Positions 40,890-61,630 of a stretch of DNA of 64,000 bases are shown in pieces; the stretch's first letter is position 1; each line of letters begins with the position of its first letter. The DNA comes from Pontederia crassipes (Eukaryota; Streptophyta; Magnoliopsida; Commelinales; Pontederiaceae). A program made the translations under genes and the position numbers. The notes below the pieces were generated by a model, which was not told the DNA's origin, ran no database searches, and saw nothing but the letters and a program-made list of their open reading frames with translations. The stretch is taken from contig CM060187.1 of the NCBI GenBank assembly GCA_030549335.1, positions 53,154,203 to 53,218,202 on the forward strand, given 5' to 3'.

Positions 40890-43800
40890 GAGGATCATGT
40901 ACAAGTGTGTGCTCTCATGAAGAGAGCGGCCACTAAAACCCACTCCCGAAGAACAAAAAGAGATGTGGTGTATAATACTCTCACCTAACATCGCTCCCCC
41001 CAAAAAAGACTGTCTCCAAACCCTCTCGTGATATTGGGTACCCACCAGTTGTCGGTATCCCCTCTCTCTTTCCACAAACCAAATGTGTGCTCTCACGAAG
41101 AGAGCGGCCACTAACCCACTCCCGAAGAACAAAAGAGATGTGATGTATAATACTCTCACCTAACATCGCTCCCCACAAAAAAGACTCTGTCGCCAAACCC
41201 TCTCGTGAGTCGTGATACTAGGCACCCACCAATTGTGGTTGGTATCCCCCTCTCTTTCCACAAACCTTACTCTCCTTGATTTATTTGTTACACAAGGAGA
41301 AACATTCAACCTTCATTTCCATAAGCAATTCCATATGCAAGAAAACCATCTAAGAAATATAGTGTGAAGAGCTAAACTTTACAGATGAAGCCAAGCTTTC
41401 GAACTATTGTCATAGGAAGATAAACTTTTGCCAAAAGTGTAATAAAGAAAACTGAAACGGCATCATACATAAACTGAGAAGTATACTACAACAACAACAA
41501 CAAAGCCTTATCCCACTAGGTGGGGTCGGCTACATGGATCATACGACATCATTCCGCTCTGTAAACTGAGAAGTATAAGAAATATAATAGAGATGGAAGA
41601 AAATCAATTCTATCATATAACATTTAACTTCCACTCTGTTCATGAAGCAAGTGTCCAAAAGAAAGACCTCACAAAAAAAAATTCTGAAAAGGTTCAAGAT
41701 TTTGTACTATTTTGGGTGTGCCAATAACAAAAAGAGTGGAGAAAGTATAAAAATATTCTAAGCTACTAAAACACACCTGATAACTGAAACCATTATACGG
41801 TGGAATATATCCCATGGGTAAGGCTCCAAAAAGAGAAGACTGTTGCATTGAATTGGCATTAGGAATGCTAGAGGCCTGAGATTGTGCTTTTTGTGCCCTT
41901 CGGGCTTGTCTTTCTTTCTCTGTGTCAGCCCACTTAACAACCAGGGGTACACTTGAACCCTGCATGCAGAAAATGACCATAATCATAAGCAATTGAAATC
42001 CAATCAACATGACATTACCAACAAAATGAAACTTCAAATTATTGTTAGAAAGATAGTGACTGATTATGCATCTTTGTTCTTGTGGGGCATAATGTTTAGT
42101 TAGAAAATAGTGGAATATCCAATACCTCTTCAAATACTCCCAAACATGTTTACCTGCACTTTTTTAAATGGACACCACACATAGTTTATAAAAACTACAA
42201 TTGCAACTCAATTGAAATGATTTCCCACATTTTCCTTGAAAATTACCATAAAAAAATTGTCCTCAACCATTCAATTTTTCTTATTATGTGGGAACTTCTG
42301 CCTAAACGCTCTGCTCATATAAAATGTTCAAACGTCATCATCTCATCAGAACTGCCTCAAGAGGTGGAACATTAATACATCACCTTCTATTGGGTTAGTT
42401 AGGGCACATTAGGCTTCTGAATATCAAGGTTCATAGAAAAATTGTCTTAAAGGTAGTCTTAAAGGTAGTTAAACATATTTTGGAAATTGAGCATTAGTGG
42501 GATAAGGCTTTGTCACATGGCGTCGTATGATCCATGTAGCCGACCCCACCTAGTGGGATAAGGCTTTGTTGTTGTTGTTGTTAGGACACATTAGGCTTCT
42601 GAATATCAAGGTTCATAGAAAAATTTGATTAGCTAGGGCGCTTTGTTAGGATTTTCATAATGCAATTGAAATATTAAGAAAGGACTAAGGAACATAATCT
42701 GAAAGATCATATAAGACGAACAAAGACAGACCTCCATCCTGTGTATGCCATTTAAGGCATCAATAGCTGCCGTAGCTTCTTCCTTTGTTTCATACTTCAG
42801 GAATGCACAACCTGCTGAAATTAGAGAAAACATGGCAACAAGTTATGTAAAGGGAATAATTTGGGACAAACATGCTTCTGTAGACAAAAAACTACTTCAC
42901 TTTTCAGTGTGATAAGTCCCTATCAGCATTTTAACCTACCTTTGCTTGTTGGTTGAGAACCTCTCAAGATTTGTAAGTCCTTAATATTACCATGTTTTGA
43001 GAATACTGAAGAAACTTCAGCTTCAGATATATTCTTCGGAAGCATTCCTATGAAAAGCTTGTGTTCTGGGCATAAATAAGATCCATGCATATGTTAAAAG
43101 GAATAAATAGGTCCTTGGAGGAAAGAAATGAAAATTTCTAGTTGTATATGACTGTCATCACAGAATAAGAAATGATGTAGCCTGTACCTAGTCTTTCAAT
43201 CTCGCCATCAGCATATTTTACTTGCAATGGACTAGAAGCCTGAGGTAAACATTGGTAAAGACCTCCGTTAGATTTTTGTGAGCACACTTCTGATGAGAAC
43301 CTTGCCTAACACTATGATAGAACCAAGGAGTGGATGAACAAAAAAAGGTAACAACTTGTATTATGATATATTTTGAAGCTAACAGTGACGATTATTGCAC
43401 TACAAGCTACAAACTGAAGGAACTATGGGAGATACATATTGATTGCCTCAAGATCTTCATGGACCAATGATGCCACAATTGACTAGCTAGGCAGTAACGA
43501 AGACTTAAAGAACACATCAGTATCATTTAAGAACGTTATTGTTGTAAATCGTGCAAATTAATCTATCAAAATCACATGGCACTTAGGAGAACCAAAACAA
43601 TTTGTGGAAAATGCAGATTCGTTGCAGTAACTGCAAATTTTTTCGTCATATCAAAAGAAAAAAAATGATAAGAAAAACTAATAAGTCACACTTTTTTATA
43701 ATAAAAAAGTAAATTGAAAGACGATCATATTAACTCCGCCTATGTTTTATAGCCGGTCCCAAGCCCGGATAAAGGAGGAGGGTTGTGTTAGGCCCCGACA

Positions 43801-46043
43801 GCCAGCGTAAAACCCTGTCGAATCTCATGAACATGGATCAACGAATATGACGTCGTATGATCCATGTAGCCGACCCCACCTAGTGGGATAAGGCTTTGTT
43901 GTTGTTGTTGTTGTTGTTGAAAGACGATCATATTGTACTTTTAGTATTTGGCTGTTGAGGGCACTTCAAAATACTGCCTATCATTGTGATAATAGAGTAA
44001 TCATCTCGTCTAAAGACTTCTCCATTTCTAATGTTAGATTCCGGTGCCAATAAAAAACTCTGAACAAGTTCCATTTGATTAATATATTAATGATGAACCT
44101 AAATGATAATTTGATTAAATTTTTTTAGTGCAAGAAAGACTGATGAACTTATCATGATACCAAGATAAGCATTGCATATGTCTCGACTTTAGACGATCAC
44201 TGTAATTCATTTGGATACCTAGGCAATTGATGCCTTTGTTACACATTTGACTTTCAAATTAGAGTAAAAGATGTACTTATACAAAATCAACTATTCCAAA
44301 AGAATATTGAAACTTGCTGATTACAACATTAATCTCATTTATGCCAGGGGTCCTAAACATTACCAATTATTTTAGCACTTCAATTAAACTGGGTGAATGT
44401 GTTTATATCATCCTAACATAATCACAAATTCACAATATTTCCCCTGCTTCTATAACTGCAATTTCCCAACCACAGGTAATGCATTGACTTTAAGAGTTTA
44501 AGATGCAAGACTTTTTCAGCTGCCCTCATTACATGAAAGAACATTTTAAAAAATTAGTCTTTATCCAAAAAGATCAATGGTAATTTGATTTATAAATCAC
44601 CAAAAAGCTCATTCAGACAAATAAAATTGCAAAGAACTTGATATAAACATGAGATTTCCTGCTATTATTTTTTCCTCATATCCTTGGTAAGAAATTGGTT
44701 TCAACTCTTTCATTTGGCAAAGGAAATAGCTGCATCAGTTCACTCTGGAAACTCGAGAACAATGTGCAATGTAACAGAAACTACAGATAATGAGATTTAT
44801 TTAATTGTTCATAATCTTTGAAGAAGGCAGAAAAACATGTTAACTGCTACATGATATAATATTATAGAACTTCAACTTCCTAAGTTTTGGCCGATGAGCA
44901 CTTCCTAAGCTTGGAAAATCAGTTATCAAACTCCCAAATCATTTTCACCATGAGAAACCTTTGGCATTTACTACCTCATTTCTGGACACAATGAAAATAC
45001 ACATGATGCATCGCTCTCAATGTATTCCAAAATGATATGACATTCCAAATTTCAACACATTTATTGCACCAGAAGACCATCTATATCTACTTCCACATTT
45101 GAGCCAATACACATAAGAGCAATGCCTTATGCTATAAATTCAGTCAATGACTACAAAATTCCTTAAGATCCGGATTTTCCAAGTACTTAGCAAATGCCTG
45201 GAAAAAGCATCCGAAGAAACGCAAGCAACAAGACTTATTCCCAAAAATTCCTGGACAATGTGGCATGCAATTCAAACGAACCCCCACTTCCTCGACATGA
45301 TCTGAACTAAGCAGCAGATCGGATCAGATCAAAACATAAATTAAAAATAACGAAACCGCAAAGACCAGACAAAACACATGCAAACACAGTATCAAGCACA
45401 GTTGCACACATGTCAGCAATTCAAACTATCCCCTCAGAATTCACAAGCGACACAATTCAAAACGCGCAAAAGCGTCAAATCCGCCAAATTGCCAAAACGA
45501 TAAGAAAACAATGCAGATCCAAGGAGAACAGAACCGCCATTTCGGAATGGTACCAACCCCGGGGAGCATGCGCTTGTTGTGGCAGGCGTCGACGGCCTTG
45601 TCGGCCTCCTGCCGGGACGGGCAGATCACGAAGCAGCAACCTGCACACGGGCAAAGGGAGAGACGCGTCGAGGGTGAGGTGGAAACCATGAAAACGACTT
45701 CGCATTGCACGCGAAATTCTCGAGATCCAAAGCGGGAAGAGGGTTAGAGGGGAAGGAGACCTCGGGACGCCTTGGTAGCCTTGTCGCGTATGATGTTGAC
45801 CTCGTCGACGAGCGCCACATCCTGGAACATGGCAAGCAGCTCCTCCTCTGTCATGCTCTTCGGCACCTGTCCCACGAACAACTTCACGCTGTCCTCTCCT
45901 CTCCTCTGCCCGCCACCTCCTCCTCCTCCCTCTGCTCCTCCTCCTACTCCTCCGCCTGCTCCCACGCCGCCAACGCCAGCAGCATCGTTCCCTCCGACGT
46001 CAACGCCGGCACCGCCGTCTCTCTCTTCTCCTCCGTCCCCCAT
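39328..46043 (-). CDS. BRN1: Bruno-like RNA-binding protein with three RRMs (BRN1/BRN2 type)
   Basis: Nine exons in reading order: 46043-45761, 45640-45558, 43239-43188, 43065-42940, 42811-42732, 41959-41777, 40147-39817, 39672-39529 and 39455-39328, joining in frame to 469 aa. A Gly-rich leader (residues 1-50) precedes RRM1 (about 53-135, [23 protein letters not shown]1 around SRGCCFVIC), RRM2 (about 142-220, [20 protein letters not shown]) and, after a long Ser/Gln/Pro-rich linker, RRM3 (about 385-462, [20 protein letters not shown]). It ends [13 protein letters not shown]. The layout matches CELF/Bruno-like proteins; Arabidopsis BRN1 and BRN2 bind 3' UTR elements of SOC1 mRNA and BRN1 is also called RBP-DR1. 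The first exon is very GC-rich, a trend seen in monocot genes. The acceptor of exon 5 is a CAGCAG tandem site. Introns 3-8 carry SINE copies. Orthology to BRN1 rather than BRN2 is not resolved. Confidence 0.92.
40638..40690. repeat. (TA)n microsatellite left of a SINE
   Basis: A TA dinucleotide run, resumed at 40850-40890 on the other side of the SINE at 40687-40849, so the SINE appears to have landed inside a TA repeat. Confidence 0.9.
40687..40849 (+). mobile_element. Au-like SINE, near full length
   Basis: Begins TATAGCCGGTCCCAAGCCCG and contains the GGAGGAGGGTTGTG box, GATCCATGTAGCCGACCCCA and a (TTG)n tail. It lies antisense to the BRN-like gene, in the intron between exons 6 and 7. Confidence 0.85.
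40900..41270. repeat. Local tandem duplication of about 175 bp
   Basis: The stretch GTGTGCTCTCATGAAGAGAG (40906-40925) through the CTAACATCGCTCCCC and CTCTCGTGA phrases is repeated as GTGTGCTCTCACGAAGAGAG from about 41083 onward. Both copies include the GGTATCCCC(C)TCTCTTTCCAC end. It is intronic, with no coding meaning. Confidence 0.75.
41486..41561 (-). mobile_element. Au-like SINE, 5'-truncated, with target-site duplication
   Basis: A 76-bp 3' fragment flanked by the 16-bp direct repeat TAAACTGAGAAGTATA (41470-41485 and 41562-41577). This shows it inserted already truncated. Confidence 0.85.
42491..42580 (+). mobile_element. Au-like SINE 3' fragment with duplicated tail segment
   Basis: The (TTG)n-ended fragment is preceded by an extra copy of its own AGTGGGATAAGGCTTTG segment. 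The whole is bracketed by a long direct repeat of about 45 bp (42399-42444 and 42581-42625), longer than a normal SINE target duplication. Confidence 0.75.
43732..43916 (+). mobile_element. Au-like SINE, full length, with 18-bp target-site duplication
   Basis: About 185 bp flanked by TTGAAAGACGATCATATT at 43714-43731 and 43917-43934. The body has AGCCGGTCCCAAGCCCGG, the GGAGGAGGGTTGTG box, GTAGCCGACCCCACC and a (TTG)n tail. It is the best-defined copy in the window. Confidence 0.9.
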
Positions 46044-46951
46044 TCTCCTCGTCCTTGCTCTCCTTCTTCCTCCTCCTCCGCCTTCTCTTGTTCCCTTTTT
46101 TCTGCTCCTGGTGGTGGTGGTAATTTAATAGTGGTAACTGTTTATTTTATTAGGTGGGAGAACAGAGCAAGATACAAAATTTTATTTATATTCCATTTTC
46201 TTATTTTTATTTATTTATTTTACTTTTATCTCATTTACTGCACAACCAAAAGTCCAAAGTATTGAGAGAATGAAAACAGAATTGATGGTAATTAAAATAA
46301 TCTTAACACTCAACTACTTTAGTGGGTAATAAATTTACTTAAATCTTATTATTTTAGTGAGGGGGATTAATTAATTGCAGCCAGGCGCCACATGGGGCAG
46401 ATCTGAGGCGTCGTTGCGGATCCAGACACGTGGAACCGATCCATCGAGGCGTGTACCCATCCGACGGTTGCTTATCGGTTCGTATCGGGTTCGTTACGGG
46501 GATAAAATTGGCGTAACGGCCAGACGAGGAGCCGGGCATAACGGACTAACGGAGTGGCTGCATCGTAATTATCCGTGAGGTCGTGGTTGGAGTTTTAATG
46601 GCGCCAAGCTGGCCCTTACACGGTGGCCCGGGAACGTGGTGCGCACGTGATGATCGCGTGATCCTCGAGTTCGGAAGGGGGGAAAAAGATTAAACTGAGT
46701 GCCGTCACTCCCCGGTAAACCGCACCCTCTCGCTTGTTATTTTATTTTATTTGTTTTCTCATGATTTTTTTTCCATTTTTTAGGAAACCTTTTAATGTGT
46801 CAGAACGAAGAAGCCAAGTAACGTAAGTTTCGGCTGTTTTTGCATCTCTTTTCCTCGTAGATCTCGGGAAGAGAGCACACTTTAAATTTAAAATAGGGGA
46901 AATAAAAAAAACAATACGTATTTTAACATTTGAAACTCTTTTTTTTATTTT
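46044..46951. promoter_or_regulatory. Upstream region of the BRN-like gene
   Basis: A purine/pyrimidine-biased leader next to the start (46044-46125; pyrimidine-rich on the plus strand, so GA-rich on the coding strand), an AT-rich part (46130-46370), then a moderately GC-rich stretch (46375-46700). Promoter role is inferred from position. ORFs here have no recognisable domain. Confidence 0.35.
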
Positions 46952-49420
46952 AGGATATAATGGGTCCTCGAGGAATCCCCTCCCCCATCCGCGCCCGTCG
47001 GATGGAGATTCGATGGGCGCGGTTTGTTCAATTTTTTTTATTTTTTTCGATTTTTTGAGCTTTAGATCGAGATGGGCGCAGGGGGAGGTTAGATGTTTCC
47101 GGTCCGGTCTGAGGTATAAAAGCCACACGTGAATAAATTTTGCATATTTTATTTTATTTTCTCTCTCCTTGCCCTCCTCTCGCAATGAAGGCCGTCGGAG
47201 ACCACGAAGAGATATGCTTCCCTGCCGGATCTCTAGGAGGTCGGCGTCACCCGAGATCGCATCCTCGCCGGATCTCCATCCGACACCTCCCGGATCTGCG
47301 TCGTCGCCGTCGGTCGGATCTGCTTCCCCGCCTGCTTCTTCGCCGGATCTCCATCCACGCCGCCCCAGATCAGCTTCGTCACCGCCCCGCCGCGCTCTGA
47401 CACCCCCCTGCCGTCGTGCTCCAACATTGTGCCCGCCCCGCCCCTCGGGCGCGACACCTGCCCCGCCCCATTGTGACCGCAATGCCTCTGACACCGCGCC
47501 CGCCCATCGCGCTCCGACACCGCCCCCCGCCGCGCTTCGACACCGCGTCCTCCCGACGGCCCCAACACCGCCCCCGCGGCCCCGCCCCGCCGTGACCGCC
47601 CTGCCGCGACGCCGCCCCGCCACTCTCCGACTCCGCGCCCACCCGGCGGCCCCAACACCGCCCCCGCCCCGTCGCAACACCGCCCTGAAGCGCTCTGACA
47701 CTGCACCCGCCCCGCCACTCTCCGATACTGCCCCCCCCCCCCGCCGCGACACCGCCCCGTCGCGCTCCGACTCCACGCCCGCCTGGCGGCGCCAACACCG
47801 CCCCTGTCGTGACCGCCTCGCCGCGACCATGCTCCGACATCGTCATGCCGGATCCTCGCATGCCGCCGCCGCACTGACGTCGTCGAACCCTTGCACGCCG
47901 CCGCCACCGCACGCCGCCTGTCGTGTGATTTTTTTATTTATTTAGGATGAATATTGTCGAAGTTTGTGATCGCATCGAGAAGCCTCGCCGAGAACGGGAA
48001 TGTAATTGATTCATTGTAATGTGTTCATGTGTCGATGTTGATTCATGAAAAAATGAAATTTGAGATTGTAATTGATTCATGTCGATGTAATTGATTCATT
48101 GTAATGTGTTGTAATGTGTTCATGTCGATGTTGATTCATGAAAATTGTGATTTCATTGTAGTGTGTTCTACATTTGGAAATGTAATTGATTCATGTCGAT
48201 GTTGTAATGTGATATAAACGTACACCGTTTCGAGGGTTATGAGCTTGATGTCGTTTCGAGATACAAACGTCATTCTGAAGGTTATGAGCTCGACGTCGTT
48301 CCGAGTATGTGATACAAACGTCATTTCGAGAATATGTGATACAAACGTCCCAAGCATGTGATACAAACGTCGTTCCGAGAATATGTAATACAAACGTCCA
48401 AGATATAAACGTCATTCCGAGGGTTATGAGCTCGACGTCGTTTACGAGATAAAACATGTTGTTCCGCGAATATATGATACAAATGACAGACGAAAAAATA
48501 TGTAAAAATGTACCAATTCCAAACAAGCTTAACTAATTTACGAACACTTAGGATTACAAGTGACTTTGTTGGATTACATCCAAATCATCTACGCGGCAGC
48601 GGCGAGTGGGCGAGTAGGTGGTGGTTGCAAGTGGGCAAGGCGGTGATCGTGGCGAGTGGGAAAGGCGGCCGAGGCTGCGAGTCGGCAGCGGCGGAGGCTA
48701 CGAGTGGGCGAGGCGGCGGAGGCTGCGAGTGAGCGAGGCAGCGGCGACGGGGAGGGTGTGAGTGGGTGAGGCGGCGGCGGCGGAGGCTGCAAGTGGGCGA
48801 GAGCGGCGGTGACCTCAGCAAGAGCGGCAGAGGGGGGCGAGAGCGGCGGCGGCCTCGATGAGAGCGACAGTGGGGGGCGTCGGGAGTGGCGGCGAGGGGC
48901 GGTGTCTGAGCGTGGTCGCGGTGGGGCGGTGTCGGATCGTGGTCGTGGCGGGGCGGTGTCGCGGCGTGGTCGCGGTCGGGGTGGTGTCGGGGCGTGGTCG
49001 CGGCGGGGGCGGTGTCGGATCGGGGAAGTAGAACCGATCGACGATGACACAGATCCGGCGAGGAAGCAGTCGGGGAAGTAGATCCGGCACATATCCGGCG
49101 AGGAAGCAATCGGGAAAGTAGATCCCGGCCGACGACGACGCAGATTTTCGACGAGGAAGCAGCCAAGGAAGCGCTCGGGCGACGACGACCTCGGCAGCGC
49201 TCGGGAAAATAGGGCACGGACGAAGGAGCTCGGGAGAAATAGGGCACGAGTGATGGAGCTCGGGAGAAATAGGGCACGAAAAAAACAAAAAGCCGAAAAA
49301 AATTGATTTTGATAAAAAAACCGAGTTTATTATCCTAAACTGTCCAAAAAACTCGCGCCCGTCGGATCACGGGCGCGGATGGAAGGAGGGGGTTCCTCCG
49401 GGAGGACCCCATTATATCCT
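46952..49420. mobile_element. Long inverted-repeat (foldback or MULE-like) element, 2.5 kb, GC-rich
   Basis: The ends are inverted repeats: AGGATATAATGGGTCCTCG at the left, and AGGATATAATGGGGTCCTCC at the right read in reverse. Both continue through CCCCTCC and CATCCGCGCCCGT blocks. The inner arms (about 47160-47930 and 48590-49290) are also related in opposite orientation, sharing CTTCCCCG(C/A)CTGCTTC(T/C)TCGCCGGAT and CGACACCGCCCC words. The centre (47940-48530) has short tandem repeats (TTGATTCATTGTAATGTG; ACAAACGTC-TTCGAG words). ORFs up to 362 codons on both strands are low-complexity by-products of the GC repeats. No transposase was recognised, so it would be non-autonomous. AT-rich flanks prevent a firm target-site duplication call. 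Confidence 0.75.
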
Positions 49421-51544
49421 TTCTTTTATTACAGCCGGAGATAGAGAAATTGTAGAGCAATAGTTGCCAAGACTTATGGATTGACGAATCTCGAGTTTAA
49501 TCGAAAAAATCTTAATTAAAATCACTTTTGTATCCTTCTTCTATTAGTTTATAATCATGACTCATTTTTTATAGGTTAAGTGAAGTTTTTTCTAAGAATT
49601 TAATTCATCTTCGTAGCATTCCCATATTTCGAAAGAACGTTGAACGGACTTGAATTGTAGATTTTGCTGTGAAGATAAATTAAACTTTTTTTCTAAATAT
49701 GATGTTATTTAAAGATTTTATGTCAAAGATCTTCTCACAAATTTTGTAATTTTCCCAAAAGCACCCGGTACCCATAATAATCTCCTCCTCCATGGCTCAT
49801 GGCTCATGGCTCAAGACAATTCACCATTTTAACGTACAAGTTTTTTTTTTCCTGATCATGAGATAGAGAGAAGGGCACAGTAGCAGGAGGAGGCAGCAGC
49901 AGGAGGTATATGACGGACCATTCTGTCTGGAGGTGGGAATTGATTGATGAAGATGGGGTCCCTCCTTCCCCTTCACAAGTGGATCAAGTGGTCCCTATAT
50001 TTTGTCCTACGGACATGCTGACAAAGTATCCTCAGCTGGGCGCCATGGTTGTTGTTACAGTTAACTTTTGTTGGATCTAACATTCTGCATTGATCCAGCT
50101 AAGATGGGATCATTTTTTTCAGATCCTCTCTCTCTCTCTCTCTCTCTTTAGCTGGATCATTTTTTTCAGATCCTCTCTCTCTCTCTCTGTGATAGATAGA
50201 TGATAGATTGGATTCCAGTTTCAGTGACTGCTGCAGAAAGTAAAGATGAAACAAACGCATGGTCCTAATTCCCAGTTGCCCCCCTCCCCTGCAATGTTAT
50301 CAATTTCCATCTGAACAGAACCAGAAATCGTTTTTCCCTTTCTCCTTCACACGCAGCTTCATCAATGTTGGACGGGGGAAGGGAGAGGAAATCTGAATCT
50401 TGATTCATTGATTGATGAGAGGCGGCAATGCCCCGCTTTGATTTGACAGATGTATTTCCTTTTTCTCTCTCTGTCTCTCTCCCCCTCCTCCTCCCTGTCA
50501 CAGGTGGTGATCATTGAAATCTCCAGCATCTTTCAAACTTCTAGCTGGCGGTTGGTGACCTCCACATGCAATGCAATGCAATGCAAAGGCTGCTGGCATG
50601 ATTGGAGGGGGTTGGAGTAGTATTGCGAAGCTCAGGTCAACGTTAGACAATTCAAAACATTCCATATTTGCCCGGCCGCTGGCTTACAAATTACCCTGAT
50701 CAATTTATTGTATATATTTTGTTAAAAAGAAAAATCTACGTAACAAGTAAGATGCACATTATTGCAAAAGATTATATACATCAAAATTGTACCACAAGCT
50801 GTATATAACATTTTCTTCAGTTCTTTCATCCAGACCTCTTTGGTCAACTAGGGAATGGGGCATTAACACCAGAAATGCTAACAGTCATTTCGACAGTTAC
50901 ATAGTACTGCCATTCCACCCTCTAAGATGCATATAGTTTTGCTTGGTAGTCTTTAATTTACAAAGGTGCAGAGAAGACACTTCAGGGCAAGGACTATGCT
51001 GGCAGGAAACAAAGGAGACAAAATCTACGAAAGTCGACAATAACTAAACCCAAAGATGAACTGCCAGCGACATCAACGTCGCGCCACGCTGGAGAGGAAA
51101 ACACAAGTTGCCGATCTTATTGCAACATTTATCGTTATTCAAGTTTCCTTTCATCCCAAACTGATGTCTTCCTGTCATGCCAAACGATAACTGGAAATAA
51201 TCCTATGCCATTTAGTTCATCTGCATTTGTTTGGTAAGCTTGGCAATGACAGAACCAAAGAAAGCTTTCCAGAAAAAGGGACTAATGAAGAAACGGTTTA
51301 TTTATTTTTTGAATGTCGGTTCCACGCAGCGCAACAAGCATTGTAAACTGTAAATGATGGTGAATCGTCGTCAACTGTTAACAATATCAAGTTAAAAGAA
51401 ATTCATCTATACATAATTTTTTTGAGGAGAATCTATGCACAATTGTGAACTATACACAACTTACAATACCCTGTAAACTTGTGTACATACATACGTTATC
51501 TTGGGAGAGCGCAGGTTAGAAAGGGTGGAACAAACAGGATCACA
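49421..51544. other. Intergenic and copine 3' UTR region
   Basis: Two similar TTTTTTTCAGATCC(TC)n blocks occur at 50113-50148 and 50160-50188, a local duplication around CT microsatellites. A GCAAT run lies at 50567-50585. Bases from about 50800 to 51544 are probably copine 3' UTR or flank. No further gene was recognised. Confidence 0.4.

Positions 51545-61630
<10,086 letters not shown>

Noticed and set aside
45441-46265. ORFs antisense to or out of frame with BRN-like exons 1 and 2
   Set aside because: Shadows of the GC-rich first two exons; the RRM frame on the minus strand explains them.
46742-47945. Long overlapping ORFs of 362, 258, 224 and 177 codons on both strands
   Set aside because: They are Arg/Gly/Ala/Pro low-complexity translations of GC-rich repeats, overlap each other on opposite strands, and coincide with an inverted-repeat element; no domain is visible.
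48585-49288. ORFs of 157-230 codons rich in Pro/His/Arg
   Set aside because: Same cause as above: the right GC-rich arm of the element at 46952-49420.
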